30,209 nt of DNA from SIG603 sp044432645. GTDB lineage: Bacteria; Bacillota; Clostridia; Oscillospirales; Acutalibacteraceae. The position numbers and the translations under genes were made by a program. This document shows, in pieces, positions 1 to 7,726 of the stretch (its first letter is position 1; each line of letters starts with the position of its first letter). The notes below the pieces were generated by a model. The model saw nothing but the letters and a program-made list of their open reading frames with translations, did not search any database and was not told the origin of the DNA. The stretch is taken from the NCBI GenBank assembly GCA_044432645.1, contig JAWXUM010000031.1, forward strand, positions 1-30,209, given 5' to 3'.

Positions 1-48
1 ATATTTTTATTAATTTTATAAAAGCACTAAATTAACATCTTGATTTCG

Positions 49-70
49 GACGAGCACAGCTCGCCCCTAC
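49..70. repeat. Short palindromic dispersed repeat, copy 1
   Basis: A 22-nt segment with the small hairpin core CGAGC-aca-GCTCG followed by CCCCTAC. The same 22 nt recur exactly at 29637-29658, and a diverged version lies at 29751-29772. All copies are in non-coding DNA. This looks like a REP-like intergenic palindromic element; its function is unknown. Confidence 0.6.
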
Positions 71-130
71 CATTTTTAAAATATATTTTCGGTATTTTAC
101 ACAAATACAAAACCTTTTTCAACAAGCTGA

Positions 131-157
131 GGGACTGTTCTAGTAAAGAACAGTCCC
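131..157. repeat. Perfect 11-bp hairpin downstream of the dacF-like gene
   Basis: The arms GGGACTGTTCT and AGAACAGTCCC pair perfectly around a 5-nt loop. It lies 56-82 nt past the stop codon of the leftward carboxypeptidase gene. No clear run of T follows on either strand, so it is not a textbook intrinsic terminator. It may be an intergenic palindromic repeat or a weak terminator/3'-end stabiliser. Confidence 0.5.
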
Positions 158-212
158 TAATACTCTGTTTAAATTAAAATGCAAATTTTCAAGATTAACA
201 AGGCATTAATTA

Positions 213-1607
213 TTAACCTTTAAATTTTCTTGACCTTGATTTGCTTCTCTTTTTGTTATACATTACACTTACTGTAATATATAAAATCAAAATAACTATA
301 ATGGCGCATATAACACCTATAAAAATTGGTGAACTAATTACGTCTTTTCCAACTTCTATTGTATGTATAAGTTGGCTTCTGTCTACTGATTCAGAAGCCA
401 CTACATTTACTGTTGCAAGTTCTGTACCTTCGTAAGTAAATGTGGCAATGCCAATTATATCTCCTTGACTGATAGGCGCCTGTACTTCATCAGGTAAGTC
501 CAAAGTCACCGTTATGCTCGACAGCGATAATGAACTAGGAAGAAGAATTCGAACATTTTCTTCTGCAACTACTTGTAGAATACTTTGGTCCCACGCATAT
601 TCTACTATAACATCACCAAGTAAAGTTCCTGCTGAAACAACCGTTTGGTCTTCCAAATTCAAGAAAGCCCACCGATAAAGATTAGCAGAGTCTATCATAG
701 CTGCATTGTCTAAAGTGTTTCCTTCGTCATCTTCCATATCGGCTCCTAAAGCGATAATAATATATGAATACCCATTATAAGTAGCAGATGAAGCCAAACA
801 ATATCCAGATTCAGTAAGTGAACCTGTTTTTATTCCTGTAGCATATTTATAATAATAACTTGTACCACTAGTACTGTACGAAGTAAGCATTTTGTTTGAA
901 GTATAAACTGTCAACTCTTTTGTTCTCATGTTTGTTGGCTCTAATGTGTAATAAAGCTGACTTGTTATCTCTGTAAAATACGGTAGAGTTGTTGCATATC
1001 TTGTTAATACTGCTAAATCTCTAGCTGTTGAATAATGGTCTTCACAATAAAGTCCATGTGGATTTGTGAAATTGGTATTTTCACAACCTAATTCTGCTGC
1101 TTTTTCATTCATAAGTGCAACAAAAGGTGAACCTGTCATATCATAAGCACGGCTATCTGCACCACTAGTATTAGTATTTTCACTATAATAACCCTGTGTG
1201 CTGTCATAGTACAATGCAAGAGCTAAAGCAGCATCATTACCCGATGGAACCAACATTAAATTTAAAAGCTCATATGCTGTTAATTCTTCGCCTACTTTAA
1301 TATTTGCAAGCGAACTATTAGTAGACTCTAAAATATCTGAAACATCTTGAGTAACTGTTATCACTGTATTTTGTATATCAGGAATATTTTCATATGCAAC
1401 AATATAAGTTATAATTTTAGTAAGAGAAGCCATAGGTAACTCTTCGTCTGCATTGTTGGCATAAACAACATCCCCTTCTTCCATTGTTACCATTATATAC
1501 GATTTACAAGTTCCTTCAACAGTGCTAGGAAAACCCTCTGCCGATACACTATATGTTATAGAACTAATTATTATTGAAAGTAAAAGTATTGATATTAATT
1601 TTTTCAA
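213..1607 (-). CDS. D-alanyl-D-alanine carboxypeptidase (peptidase S11, DacF/PBP5-like)
   Basis: This is a low-molecular-weight penicillin-binding protein that trims the terminal D-Ala from peptidoglycan stem peptides outside the membrane. The 464-residue product has a signal peptide (about residues 1-23, ending SVSA). All three active-site motifs are present: SLTK with nucleophile Ser61 (61-64), SGN (122-124) and KTG (260-262). A C-terminal beta-rich region follows, then a membrane helix at about 427-447 and a very basic tail, as in membrane-anchored S11 enzymes. The start is TTG, supported by AGGAGG at 1615-1620 seven bases upstream. Spore-formers carry several paralogues (dacA, dacB, dacF), and the sequence alone does not tell which this is. 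It is transcribed alone, with a promoter at 1636-1664. Confidence 0.93.
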   Translation of the reverse strand: MKKLISILLLSIIISSITYSVSAEGFPSTVEGTCKSYIMVTMEEGDVVYANNADEELPMASLTKIITYIVAYENIPDIQNTVITVTQDVSDILESTNSSLANIKVGEELTAYELLNLMLVPSGNDAALALALYYDSTQGYYSENTNTSGADSRAYDMTGSPFVALMNEKAAELGCENTNFTNPHGLYCEDHYSTARDLAVLTRYATTLPYFTEITSQLYYTLEPTNMRTKELTVYTSNKMLTSYSTSGTSYYYKYATGIKTGSLTESGYCLASSATYNGYSYIIIALGADMEDDEGNTLDNAAMIDSANLYRWAFLNLEDQTVVSAGTLLGDVIVEYAWDQSILQVVAEENVRILLPSSLSLSSITVTLDLPDEVQAPISQGDIIGIATFTYEGTELATVNVVASESVDRSQLIHTIEVGKDVISSPIFIGVICAIIVILILYITVSVMYNKKRSKSRSRKFKG

Positions 1608-1635
1608 TTAAGAACCTCCTATTTAAAGTTATAGT

Positions 1636-1664
1636 ATTATAACATTTTTTGACAAAAAAGTGAA
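1636..1664 (-). promoter_or_regulatory. Predicted sigma-A promoter of the dacF-like gene
   Basis: On the minus strand a TTCACT -35 box (1659-1664) is followed after 17 nt by TATAAT (1636-1641), preceded by TG as in an extended -10 element. It sits about 30 nt upstream of the TTG start. Confidence 0.6.
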
Positions 1665-1700
1665 TAGAAAAAAGAAAAAATTAACATTTAATTTTAAAAT

Positions 1701-1732
1701 AAAACAAGGGCATTAAAATTGCCCTTGTTTTT
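1701..1732 (-). terminator. Intrinsic terminator after the CpXC gene
   Basis: The stem AAAACAAGGGCA/TTGCCCTTGTTTT has a short A/T loop. It directly follows the leftward CpXC-domain stop codon at 1732-1734, and a T-rich stretch follows on the minus strand. It ends the mnmA transcription unit. Confidence 0.8.
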
Positions 1733-2364
1733 TAAATTTCTTTATATTTGGCTAATAATTTAGACGCTAAAGTAGGTCCTACACGTATAAATTCATTTTC
1801 TTCTTTATAATCTAAAGTTCTTATAACTTCACAGGATTGATTATATATAGAAATCTTAGCAGATTGATACCAAGGCTCTTTTTTACCTACAAAGAAAACA
1901 GCAAATTCTATACTTTCGTCTTCGTTAACTTTCGAGAAGTACATTTTCACTTTATCTACATTGTAACTGTTTTTAACAACGGAAACCAAAGCGTTTTTCA
2001 CTAGTTCTATCGCTAAATCATCAAACCCAACATCAAAAATCAATATTTTTTCTTTGAGTTCAGCTAAACTTTTAACTCGACGTTTTGTATAATTTTCAAG
2101 TTGACTATTCGATTTAATTGAATCAGCTTTACCTGCCCTTGGAGTTAAACAAATAACATACTGCCTTTGATGGTCGCTGAACATCAAAGGATATGAAAGC
2201 TGTGCAACATATTTGCAGTGTTCGCATTCCCAGTCGAATAAATCTTCCCTTAAAATACGTTCTTTAAATTCTGGATTTAAATTATTGCATATATTCACAA
2301 GCATATTAATTTTGTTGCCCTTTAAACATTTAGGGCAAATTACTTCTTTTGATATTTGTGTCAT
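1732..2364 (-). CDS. CpXC domain-containing protein
   Basis: A 210-residue protein whose N-terminus carries the motif naming the CpXC family: C10-P-K-C13 followed by C47-E-H-C50, a four-cysteine set expected to bind zinc. The rest is mixed alpha/beta with no recognised catalytic motif. CpXC proteins are common in Clostridia and their role is not established. It is last in a leftward set (small protein, mnmA, this gene), 19 nt after mnmA. ATG start with AAGGGA upstream. A tRNA-modification link is suggested only by its neighbour, which is weak evidence. Confidence 0.8.
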   Translation of the reverse strand: MTQISKEVICPKCLKGNKINMLVNICNNLNPEFKERILREDLFDWECEHCKYVAQLSYPLMFSDHQRQYVICLTPRAGKADSIKSNSQLENYTKRRVKSLAELKEKILIFDVGFDDLAIELVKNALVSVVKNSYNVDKVKMYFSKVNEDESIEFAVFFVGKKEPWYQSAKISIYNQSCEVIRTLDYKEENEFIRVGPTLASKLLAKYKEI

Positions 2365-2383
2365 AATTTCCCTTACACCACCT

Positions 2384-3436
2384 TTAAACTTCTATTATTC
2401 CACCACCGAGAACTATATCGTCGTTATAAAAAACAACCGATTGTCCAGGACATAAAAACTTCTGTGTTTCTTCAAAAACTACTTTAACTTTACCACTATC
2501 TAAAGGACTGATAACTGCTATAGTAGGTTTTGCTCTATACCTTGTTTTAACTGTAACTTTCATTTCGGTTTCAAGTTTATCAAACGCAATGAAGTTCACA
2601 TCACTTGCTATTAATTCTTTTTTATTGTCATTGTCCTTAGCTGTAAGCGTTACAGTGTTATTTTCAGCATCAATTTTACTTACAAAACATCTGTATCCTA
2701 AAGCAATTCCTAAACCTTTTCTTTGACCTACTGTATATCTGTATATGCCATTATGCTCACCTAATCGGTTCCCATTTTCATCTATAAAATTTCCTGTATC
2801 TGCTTTTTTATTAGAATATTTTTCGATAAAATCAACATAATCACCATCTTTAACAAAACAAATATCTTGGCTATCTGATTTTTCTGCTACTGGTAAGCCA
2901 TACTGTTTTGCAATTGCCCTTGTTTCGGATTTTTCCAAGGAAATCAAAGGAAACATAGTAGCCTCAAGCTGACTTTGCGTTAAAGTATATAAAAAATAAC
3001 TTTGGTCTTTTGGACTTTCAGATTTTTTCAGAAGAAACCTATCCCCTACTTTTTCAGTAATAGCGTAATGTCCAGTTGCAATTTTGTCGCAACCCAAACT
3101 TTTGGCAAACTCTAACATTTTACCAAATTTCATGGTAGAATTACACCTTACACAAGGGTTTGGCGTTCTGCCACTAAAATACTCATCTACAAAATTGTCT
3201 GTTACATTTTCAGCAAATTCTTTTGTAAAGTCAGGCACATAATGTTCTATTCCAATTTTATCACAAACAGCTTTAGCATCTAAAGCTTCTTTATATAAAT
3301 TTTCTTTATCTTCCTTTGTTAGGCACGGTTTTAAAATCATAGTTATACCAACTACTTCATAACCTTGATTTTTCAAAAGCAAAGCAGTTACCGAACTATC
3401 CACACCGCCACTCATGCCTACTGCGATTTTTTCCAA
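2384..3436 (-). CDS. mnmA: tRNA-specific 2-thiouridylase MnmA
   Basis: MnmA adenylates and thiolates U34 of tRNA-Lys, -Glu and -Gln in the cytoplasm, giving the s2U of mnm5s2U. The 350-residue protein has the PP-loop SGGVDSS (9-15). The two catalytic cysteines are placed as in the family: Cys98 in the NPCVRCN stretch matches the nucleophile, and Cys192 in DICF forms the persulfide. The GQRKGLG region of the central domain and a C-terminal beta-barrel are also visible. The start codon is TTG with AGGAGA eight bases upstream; no better in-frame ATG is present. It lies 11 nt after the upstream small gene and 19 nt before the CpXC gene. No cysteine desulfurase gene is adjacent. Confidence 0.95.
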   Translation of the reverse strand: MEKIAVGMSGGVDSSVTALLLKNQGYEVVGITMILKPCLTKEDKENLYKEALDAKAVCDKIGIEHYVPDFTKEFAENVTDNFVDEYFSGRTPNPCVRCNSTMKFGKMLEFAKSLGCDKIATGHYAITEKVGDRFLLKKSESPKDQSYFLYTLTQSQLEATMFPLISLEKSETRAIAKQYGLPVAEKSDSQDICFVKDGDYVDFIEKYSNKKADTGNFIDENGNRLGEHNGIYRYTVGQRKGLGIALGYRCFVSKIDAENNTVTLTAKDNDNKKELIASDVNFIAFDKLETEMKVTVKTRYRAKPTIAVISPLDSGKVKVVFEETQKFLCPGQSVVFYNDDIVLGGGIIEV

Positions 3437-3447
3437 ATGTTGTTCTC

Positions 3448-3861
3448 CTATTCCTGTGATTGTACTGCTTCGTCGATTATTCCGTCATCAATTGGAGTAT
3501 CTGCTCCACTTAATTCAATCACCTCTTCAGACTCAGCATATTCTGCTTTATCATCTTTTGAATCTATATCTTTTTTTATAATATCTTCTTTATAAATTTT
3601 TTCTAACAAAAGAGCTGATTTTTCAATTATGTCTTCAGCTTCTTCAATTTCTTTACAATTTATTTCTGTTACAGGGTTAGCCTCATCTCTTAAATTATGA
3701 AAATAATATCTACCTAAAGCATTGTAAGCTTTATCAGCTTTTGCTTTTTCTTTTCTTATTGTAGCTTTTAACTTATTGATTGCATTTGTTTTTTTATTTT
3801 TTACAACAATATAATCTTTTGCATCAGTTACAGCACTGGTAACATTTTTTAAAAAACCCAT
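3448..3861 (-). CDS. Hypothetical protein, coiled-coil-like with acidic tail
   Basis: Product of 137 residues with no family I can name. The N-terminal 60 residues are rich in Lys and Ala and look helical (about 25-50, probable coiled coil). The C-terminal half is strongly acidic. No signal peptide or membrane helix is seen, so it should be cytoplasmic. ATG start with AAGGAG at good spacing. It is the first gene of the leftward set with mnmA 11 nt downstream, and diverges from spoVAE across a 150-bp region containing a perfect inverted repeat. Confidence 0.75.
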   Translation of the reverse strand: MGFLKNVTSAVTDAKDYIVVKNKKTNAINKLKATIRKEKAKADKAYNALGRYYFHNLRDEANPVTEINCKEIEEAEDIIEKSALLLEKIYKEDIIKKDIDSKDDKAEYAESEEVIELSGADTPIDDGIIDEAVQSQE

Positions 3862-3897
3862 AATAAAGCTCCTTATTCTTTTTTCTTAGTTACAATT

Positions 3898-3903
3898 ATT
3901 ATA
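3898..3903 (-). promoter_or_regulatory. Candidate -10 box for the leftward mnmA unit
   Basis: TATAAT on the minus strand, about 40 nt upstream of the ATG at 3861. The hexamer 17 nt further upstream (3921-3926, TATATT) is a poor -35 and falls inside the left arm of the inverted repeat at 3915-3959. The -35 assignment is therefore weak. Confidence 0.35.
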
Positions 3904-3914
3904 CTCTTTTATTC

Positions 3915-3959
3915 TTGAAAAATATAGTCTTTTTTTGAAAAAAATAGTATATTTTTCAA
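3915..3959. promoter_or_regulatory. Perfect 12-bp inverted repeat in the divergent mnmA-unit/spoVAE region
   Basis: TTGAAAAATATA (3915-3926) and TATATTTTTCAA (3948-3959) are exact reverse complements separated by 21 nt. The second arm can also pair with TTGAAAAA at 3935-3942, giving a tighter alternative. The position between two divergent genes and over the candidate -35 fits an operator, but the A/T bias makes a chance or structural origin possible. Confidence 0.4.
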
Positions 3960-4014
3960 TTTTTTATGTATTTTTTAAACTTGTTTGAAAATAATATTTT
4001 TAGGTGGTGATTTT

Positions 4015-4371
4015 TTGGAATTTTTTAACGCTTTTTGGGTTGGTGGTCTGCTTTGTATGGTGGGTCAAATACTGATTGATTTAACTAAATTAAGCCCTGC
4101 TAGAGTTATGGTTATATATGTAACTGCTGGTGTTATTTTAGGAGCTTTTGGGCTTTACGACCCTTTGATAAATTTTGCTGGTTGTGGTGCAAGTGTACCA
4201 CTTTGTGGTTTTGGAAACTTGCTTGCAAACGGAGTTAAATCAGCCGTAAGTGAACAAGGTTTACTTGGCGCTTTTACAGGTGGTCTTACTGCATCATCTG
4301 CCGGTATAGCTTCAGCCGTGTCTTTTGCCTTTATTGTATCTTTGCTTTTCAACCCAAAAGAAAAATCATAA
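4015..4371 (+). CDS. spoVAE: Stage V sporulation protein AE (SpoVAE/SpoVAEb-like)
   Basis: This is a small inner-membrane protein of the SpoVA family, which moves Ca-dipicolinate into the forespore and out at germination. From the TTG at 4015 it is 118 residues, close to the usual ~116. It begins MEFFNAFWVGG and carries family stretches such as GQILIDLTKLSPA, GLYDPLINFAGCGA and FGNLLANG, with several hydrophobic helices. The TTG at 4015 is chosen over an in-frame TTG at 3985 because AGGTGG (4002-4007) is seven bases upstream and homologues begin there. The gene stands alone: spoVAC and spoVAD, its usual partners, are not next to it. No clear forespore sigma-factor promoter could be picked out. 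Confidence 0.9.
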   Translation: MEFFNAFWVGGLLCMVGQILIDLTKLSPARVMVIYVTAGVILGAFGLYDPLINFAGCGASVPLCGFGNLLANGVKSAVSEQGLLGAFTGGLTASSAGIASAVSFAFIVSLLFNPKEKS

Positions 4372-4375
4372 AATA

Positions 4376-4402
4376 AAAAAGCCCTCAAATCGAGGGCTTT
4401 TT
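4376..4402. terminator. Bidirectional intrinsic terminator after spoVAE
   Basis: AAAAAGCCCTC pairs with GAGGGCTTTTT around a 5-nt loop. It begins five bases after the spoVAE stop and ends just before the stop of the convergent small gene at 4411, so it can serve both strands. Confidence 0.9.
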
Positions 4403-4410
4403 GCTGAATG

Positions 4411-4563
4411 TTATTGGATTGCACAATCTAGATAGTGTTCCAATTCTTCTTTGTTTTTTCTTTTACCTGTTAATACTACTGCTGTTATTACTGTTGCAAC
4501 AATTGCGATTACTGCTAACAAGATACCGAATAAAGCTATTAATTTAGTTGATGATTTTGACAT
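4411..4563 (-). CDS. Small single-pass membrane protein (50 aa), unknown function
   Basis: A 50-codon gene. The product begins MSKSSTKLIALFG, has one strongly hydrophobic helix (about 8-32), then a basic KRKNK stop-transfer patch, and ends with a short acidic cytoplasmic-like tail containing one Cys. It is believable as a gene because GGAGGT (4571-4576) lies seven bases before the ATG, a clear sigma-A promoter lies upstream (4592-4620), and a shared terminator follows 8 nt after the stop. I do not recognise a family. It could be a membrane regulator, a stress peptide or an orphan toxin-like peptide; no antitoxin RNA or partner is visible. Confidence 0.75.
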   Translation of the reverse strand: MSKSSTKLIALFGILLAVIAIVATVITAVVLTGKRKNKEELEHYLDCAIQ

Positions 4564-4591
4564 TTGATACACCTCCATTTATGATAATATA

Positions 4592-4620
4592 ATCATACAT
4601 AATTTTTAGTGAAAAGTCAA
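4592..4620 (-). promoter_or_regulatory. Sigma-A promoter of the small membrane protein gene
   Basis: On the minus strand TTGACT (4615-4620), exactly 17 nt, then TATGAT (4592-4597), about 30 nt upstream of the ATG at 4563. Confidence 0.7.
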
Positions 4621-4652
4621 CCTTTACAAATTAAAATACTATGAATTTTTTA

Positions 4653-4681
4653 TTGCTCTTATCACAATTTAATGTTACAAT
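4653..4681 (+). promoter_or_regulatory. Predicted sigma-A promoter of the AEC carrier gene
   Basis: TTGCTC (4653-4658), 17 nt, TACAAT (4676-4681), 27 nt before the ATG at 4709. It is divergent from the promoter at 4592-4620. Confidence 0.55.
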
Positions 4682-4708
4682 AAGGTTAAAAAAATTAGGG
4701 AGCATTTT

Positions 4709-5647
4709 ATGGAAAATCTTTTATTGTCAATTAATGTTGTATTTCCACTTTTAGTTTTACTGATTTGTGGTTTCTTGCTAAGAAAGTGGAATTTTATAAA
4801 TGACGAAGTTAACGACAAAATGAATAAACTTGTTTCGCAAGTATTTTTACCTTTTTTAGTTTTTAACAACATTTATTCATGTAACTCTACTGAGATTTTG
4901 AATAGCAAGGTTATGTTGTTAGTCTTTTTTGGAATTTTGTTTGAATTCGCAGCTGCATTTGTATATGTTAAATTTTTCGAAAAAGATACAAAGAAAAAAG
5001 GCGTTATTATGCAAGGTATGTTTAGAAGCAACTTTGTAATATTCGGTTTACCTATTGCTATATCTATTTATGGTGATGAGGGTGGTGCGTATTCAGCTGT
5101 TTTAACTATGCTTGCTGTACCAATGTATAATTTTTTAGCTGTTATTGCTCTTGAAATATTTGCTAGTGGTAATGTTAACATAAAAGAACTTAGCAAAAAA
5201 GTTTTAACTAACACGCTAATTCTAGGCTCTATAGCTGGTATATTATTTTCATTATTACATATTCAAATACCTGATATGCTTTACGAACCTATTTCAAGCA
5301 TTAGTGGCATGGTTACACCTTTAGCATTTATATTACTAGGCTCTAGCTTAAAGCTTTCAAGCACTGCTTTACACAAAAAACAACTCATAATTTCAGTTGT
5401 CGTTCGTTTAGTGGTTTTCCCAGCTATACTGCTATTTATCGCAATTAAGCTAGGTTTCACTGGTGTTTGGTTAGTTGCACTTTTAGCTTTGTTTGCTTCA
5501 CCTACTGCTGTGTCTTCTTTTCCACTTACAAAAGCAATTGGCGGCGACAGTGACTTAGCAGGAAACATTGTAGTTTTCACCACAACTTTGTCAGTTGTCA
5601 CAATGTTTGTATGGGTTTATATATTCAATTTGTTAAATCTTATATAG
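4709..5647 (+). CDS. AEC family transporter (auxin efflux carrier-like)
   Basis: A 312-residue integral membrane protein with about ten hydrophobic helices in two five-helix halves, typical of the AEC/BART family (TC 2.A.69). The opening helix, FLPFLVFNNIYS-type segment near residues 46-57, GLPIAISIYG and the C-terminal SPTAVSSFPL stretch match the family. Bacterial members move small organic or amino acids such as malate or malonate; the substrate here cannot be read from sequence. AGGGAG lies six bases before the ATG. It is monocistronic, with its own promoter and a separate strong promoter before the next gene. Possible carriage of a carboxylate for the adjoining aconitase/IDH branch is inference from position only. 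Confidence 0.87.
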   Translation: MENLLLSINVVFPLLVLLICGFLLRKWNFINDEVNDKMNKLVSQVFLPFLVFNNIYSCNSTEILNSKVMLLVFFGILFEFAAAFVYVKFFEKDTKKKGVIMQGMFRSNFVIFGLPIAISIYGDEGGAYSAVLTMLAVPMYNFLAVIALEIFASGNVNIKELSKKVLTNTLILGSIAGILFSLLHIQIPDMLYEPISSISGMVTPLAFILLGSSLKLSSTALHKKQLIISVVVRLVVFPAILLFIAIKLGFTGVWLVALLALFASPTAVSSFPLTKAIGGDSDLAGNIVVFTTTLSVVTMFVWVYIFNLLNLI

Positions 5648-5682
5648 TTGTTTTCCCAACACGTTAACACTTTAATTAAGCA

Positions 5683-5712
5683 TTGACAAAAAGCGTGAAA
5701 CTGTGCTAATAT
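5683..5712 (+). promoter_or_regulatory. Sigma-A promoter of the aconitase-IDH operon
   Basis: Consensus TTGACA (5683-5688), 18-nt spacer, TAATAT (5707-5712) preceded by TG in extended -10 position (5704-5705). It lies about 33 nt upstream of the chosen start at 5745. Confidence 0.7.
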
Positions 5713-5744
5713 TATAAAATATTGATATGGAAGGAATGAAAAAG

Positions 5745-7676
5745 ATGGGTTTAACTATCGCACAAAAACTTATCAACGCACACTTACGTTCTGGGGAAAT
5801 GAACATAGGTGAAGATATTGGGCTTAGAATTGACCAAACACTTACTCAAGACGCAACAGGAACTATGGCTTATTTAGAATTCGAGGCAATGGGTGTTGCT
5901 AGAGTTAAAACAGAAAAAAGCGTTGCTTATATAGATCATAATACACTTCAAACAGGTTTTGAAAATGCTGATGACCACAGATATATTCAAAGCGTATGTA
6001 AAAAACATGGTATTTATTTTTCACGACCAGGCAATGGTATATGCCATCAAGTTCATTTAGAACGTTTTGGTATTCCTGGCAAAACATTAATTGGCTCTGA
6101 TAGCCACACTCCTACAGGTGGTGGTATTGGTATGCTTTCTTTTGGTGCTGGTGGTCTTGATGTTGCTGTTGCTATGGGTGGTGGCGAATATCATATTACT
6201 ATGCCTAAAATGACAAAAATTGAACTAACTGGCAAGCTTCGCCCTTGGGTTTCAGCTAAAGACATTATTTTAGCTGTTTTAAAAATCATGGGAGTTAAAG
6301 GTGGAGTTGGCAAAATTATAGAATATGGTGGTGACGGTATTGATACTTTAACTGTTCCAGAACGTGCTACTATTACTAATATGGGTACAGAACTTGGAGC
6401 TACTACATCAATATTTCCATCTGATGACATTACGCTTGACTTCCTTATCGCACAAGGTAGAGAACAAGATTGGAGCGAAATAAAATCTGATGAAGATGCT
6501 GTTTATGACGAAGTTATAGAAATAGATTTATCTACATTAATCCCTCTAGCTGCTTGTCCTCACAGCCCTGACAATGTTAAATCTGTTCATGAAATTGGCG
6601 AAATTCAAGTTGACCAAGTTTGTATTGGTTCTTGTACAAATTCATCTTACCTTGATTTAATGAGAGTTGCTGCAATTTTAAAAGGCAAAACAGTTTGCCC
6701 TACAGTAAGCCTTTCTATTGCACCTGGTTCTAAACAAGTTTACAATATGCTTGCATTAAACGGAGCTTTAGGCGACCTTATTTCTGCTGGTGCTAGAATT
6801 TTGGAATGTGCTTGTGGCCCTTGTATTGGTATGGGACAATCTCCTAATTCTGCTGGTGTTTCATTAAGAACATTTAATCGTAACTTTGAGGGTAGAAGTG
6901 GTACAGCTGACGGTCAAGTTTATCTTGTAAGCCCTGAAACTGCTGCAATTTCTGCAATAACTGGTAAATTCACTAACCCTATGATTATAGGTGACGGTGT
7001 AGAAATTCCAATGCCTGAAGCATTTTTAATTAACGACAACATGGTTTTAGACCCTATAGAAGAAATTCTTTCTGAAACTGTTGACATTTTAAGAGGACCG
7101 AACATTAAACCTTTCCCAACTTCAAAAGCTTTAGAAGACAAAATTGAAACTAGCGCTATATTAAAAGTTGGTGACAACATTACAACTGACCATATTATGC
7201 CAGCTGGCGCTAAAATTTTACCTTACCGTTCTAACATTCCTTTCTTGTCTAACTTCTGCTTTGCTGTTTGTGATGAAACTTTCCCGGAGCGTTGTAAAAA
7301 AGCAGGTGGTGGTATAATTGTTGGTGGTAGCAATTACGGACAGGGCTCTTCAAGAGAACATGCTGCTTTAGTTCCACTTTATTTGGGTATTAAAGCTGTT
7401 ATTGCTAAATCATATGCTAGAATTCACTGTGCTAACCTTGCAAATGCTGGTATTATAGCTTTACAATTTATTGATGAAAATGATTACGATAAAATTGAAC
7501 AAGGCGACAAATTAGAACTTCCAAACATTAAAGAAGAAATTGCAAATGGCACAGAAGTTACTTTACTTAACGCTTCTAAAGGAATTACAATTAAAGCTAC
7601 AGCTGTTTTAACCGACAGGGAAAAATTAATGGTTATAGCTGGTGGACTTTTAAATTATACAAAAACAAATGCATAA
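5745..7676 (+). CDS. acnA: Aconitate hydratase (monomeric, Aquifex-type)
   Basis: It interconverts citrate and isocitrate with a [4Fe-4S] cluster. The 643-residue protein is shorter than E. coli AcnA and matches the single-chain 'Aquifex-type' aconitases. Cluster cysteines are Cys297 in GSCTNSS and Cys357/Cys360 in CACGPCIGMG. The substrate-binding stretches SDSHTPTGGG, NRNFEGRSG, DHIMPAG and, in the C-terminal swivel domain, SNYGQGSSREH are intact. Of three in-frame ATGs (5727, 5736, 5745) the last is chosen: GGAAGGA (5729-5735) is nine bases upstream of it and homologues begin MGLT. The idh gene follows after 50 nt in the same direction. No citrate synthase gene is in the window. A homoaconitase/isopropylmalate isomerase role is less likely given the isocitrate dehydrogenase partner. 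Confidence 0.93.
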   Translation: MGLTIAQKLINAHLRSGEMNIGEDIGLRIDQTLTQDATGTMAYLEFEAMGVARVKTEKSVAYIDHNTLQTGFENADDHRYIQSVCKKHGIYFSRPGNGICHQVHLERFGIPGKTLIGSDSHTPTGGGIGMLSFGAGGLDVAVAMGGGEYHITMPKMTKIELTGKLRPWVSAKDIILAVLKIMGVKGGVGKIIEYGGDGIDTLTVPERATITNMGTELGATTSIFPSDDITLDFLIAQGREQDWSEIKSDEDAVYDEVIEIDLSTLIPLAACPHSPDNVKSVHEIGEIQVDQVCIGSCTNSSYLDLMRVAAILKGKTVCPTVSLSIAPGSKQVYNMLALNGALGDLISAGARILECACGPCIGMGQSPNSAGVSLRTFNRNFEGRSGTADGQVYLVSPETAAISAITGKFTNPMIIGDGVEIPMPEAFLINDNMVLDPIEEILSETVDILRGPNIKPFPTSKALEDKIETSAILKVGDNITTDHIMPAGAKILPYRSNIPFLSNFCFAVCDETFPERCKKAGGGIIVGGSNYGQGSSREHAALVPLYLGIKAVIAKSYARIHCANLANAGIIALQFIDENDYDKIEQGDKLELPNIKEEIANGTEVTLLNASKGITIKATAVLTDREKLMVIAGGLLNYTKTNA

Positions 7677-7726
7677 AACGAAAAAAGGGATAATTTAACC
7701 CGTATAAAATTAAAGGGAGATTTTAC

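Noticed and set aside
131..157. Intrinsic terminator of the dacF-like gene
   Set aside because: The stem is perfect, but no T run follows on the minus strand, so it is listed as a hairpin repeat instead.
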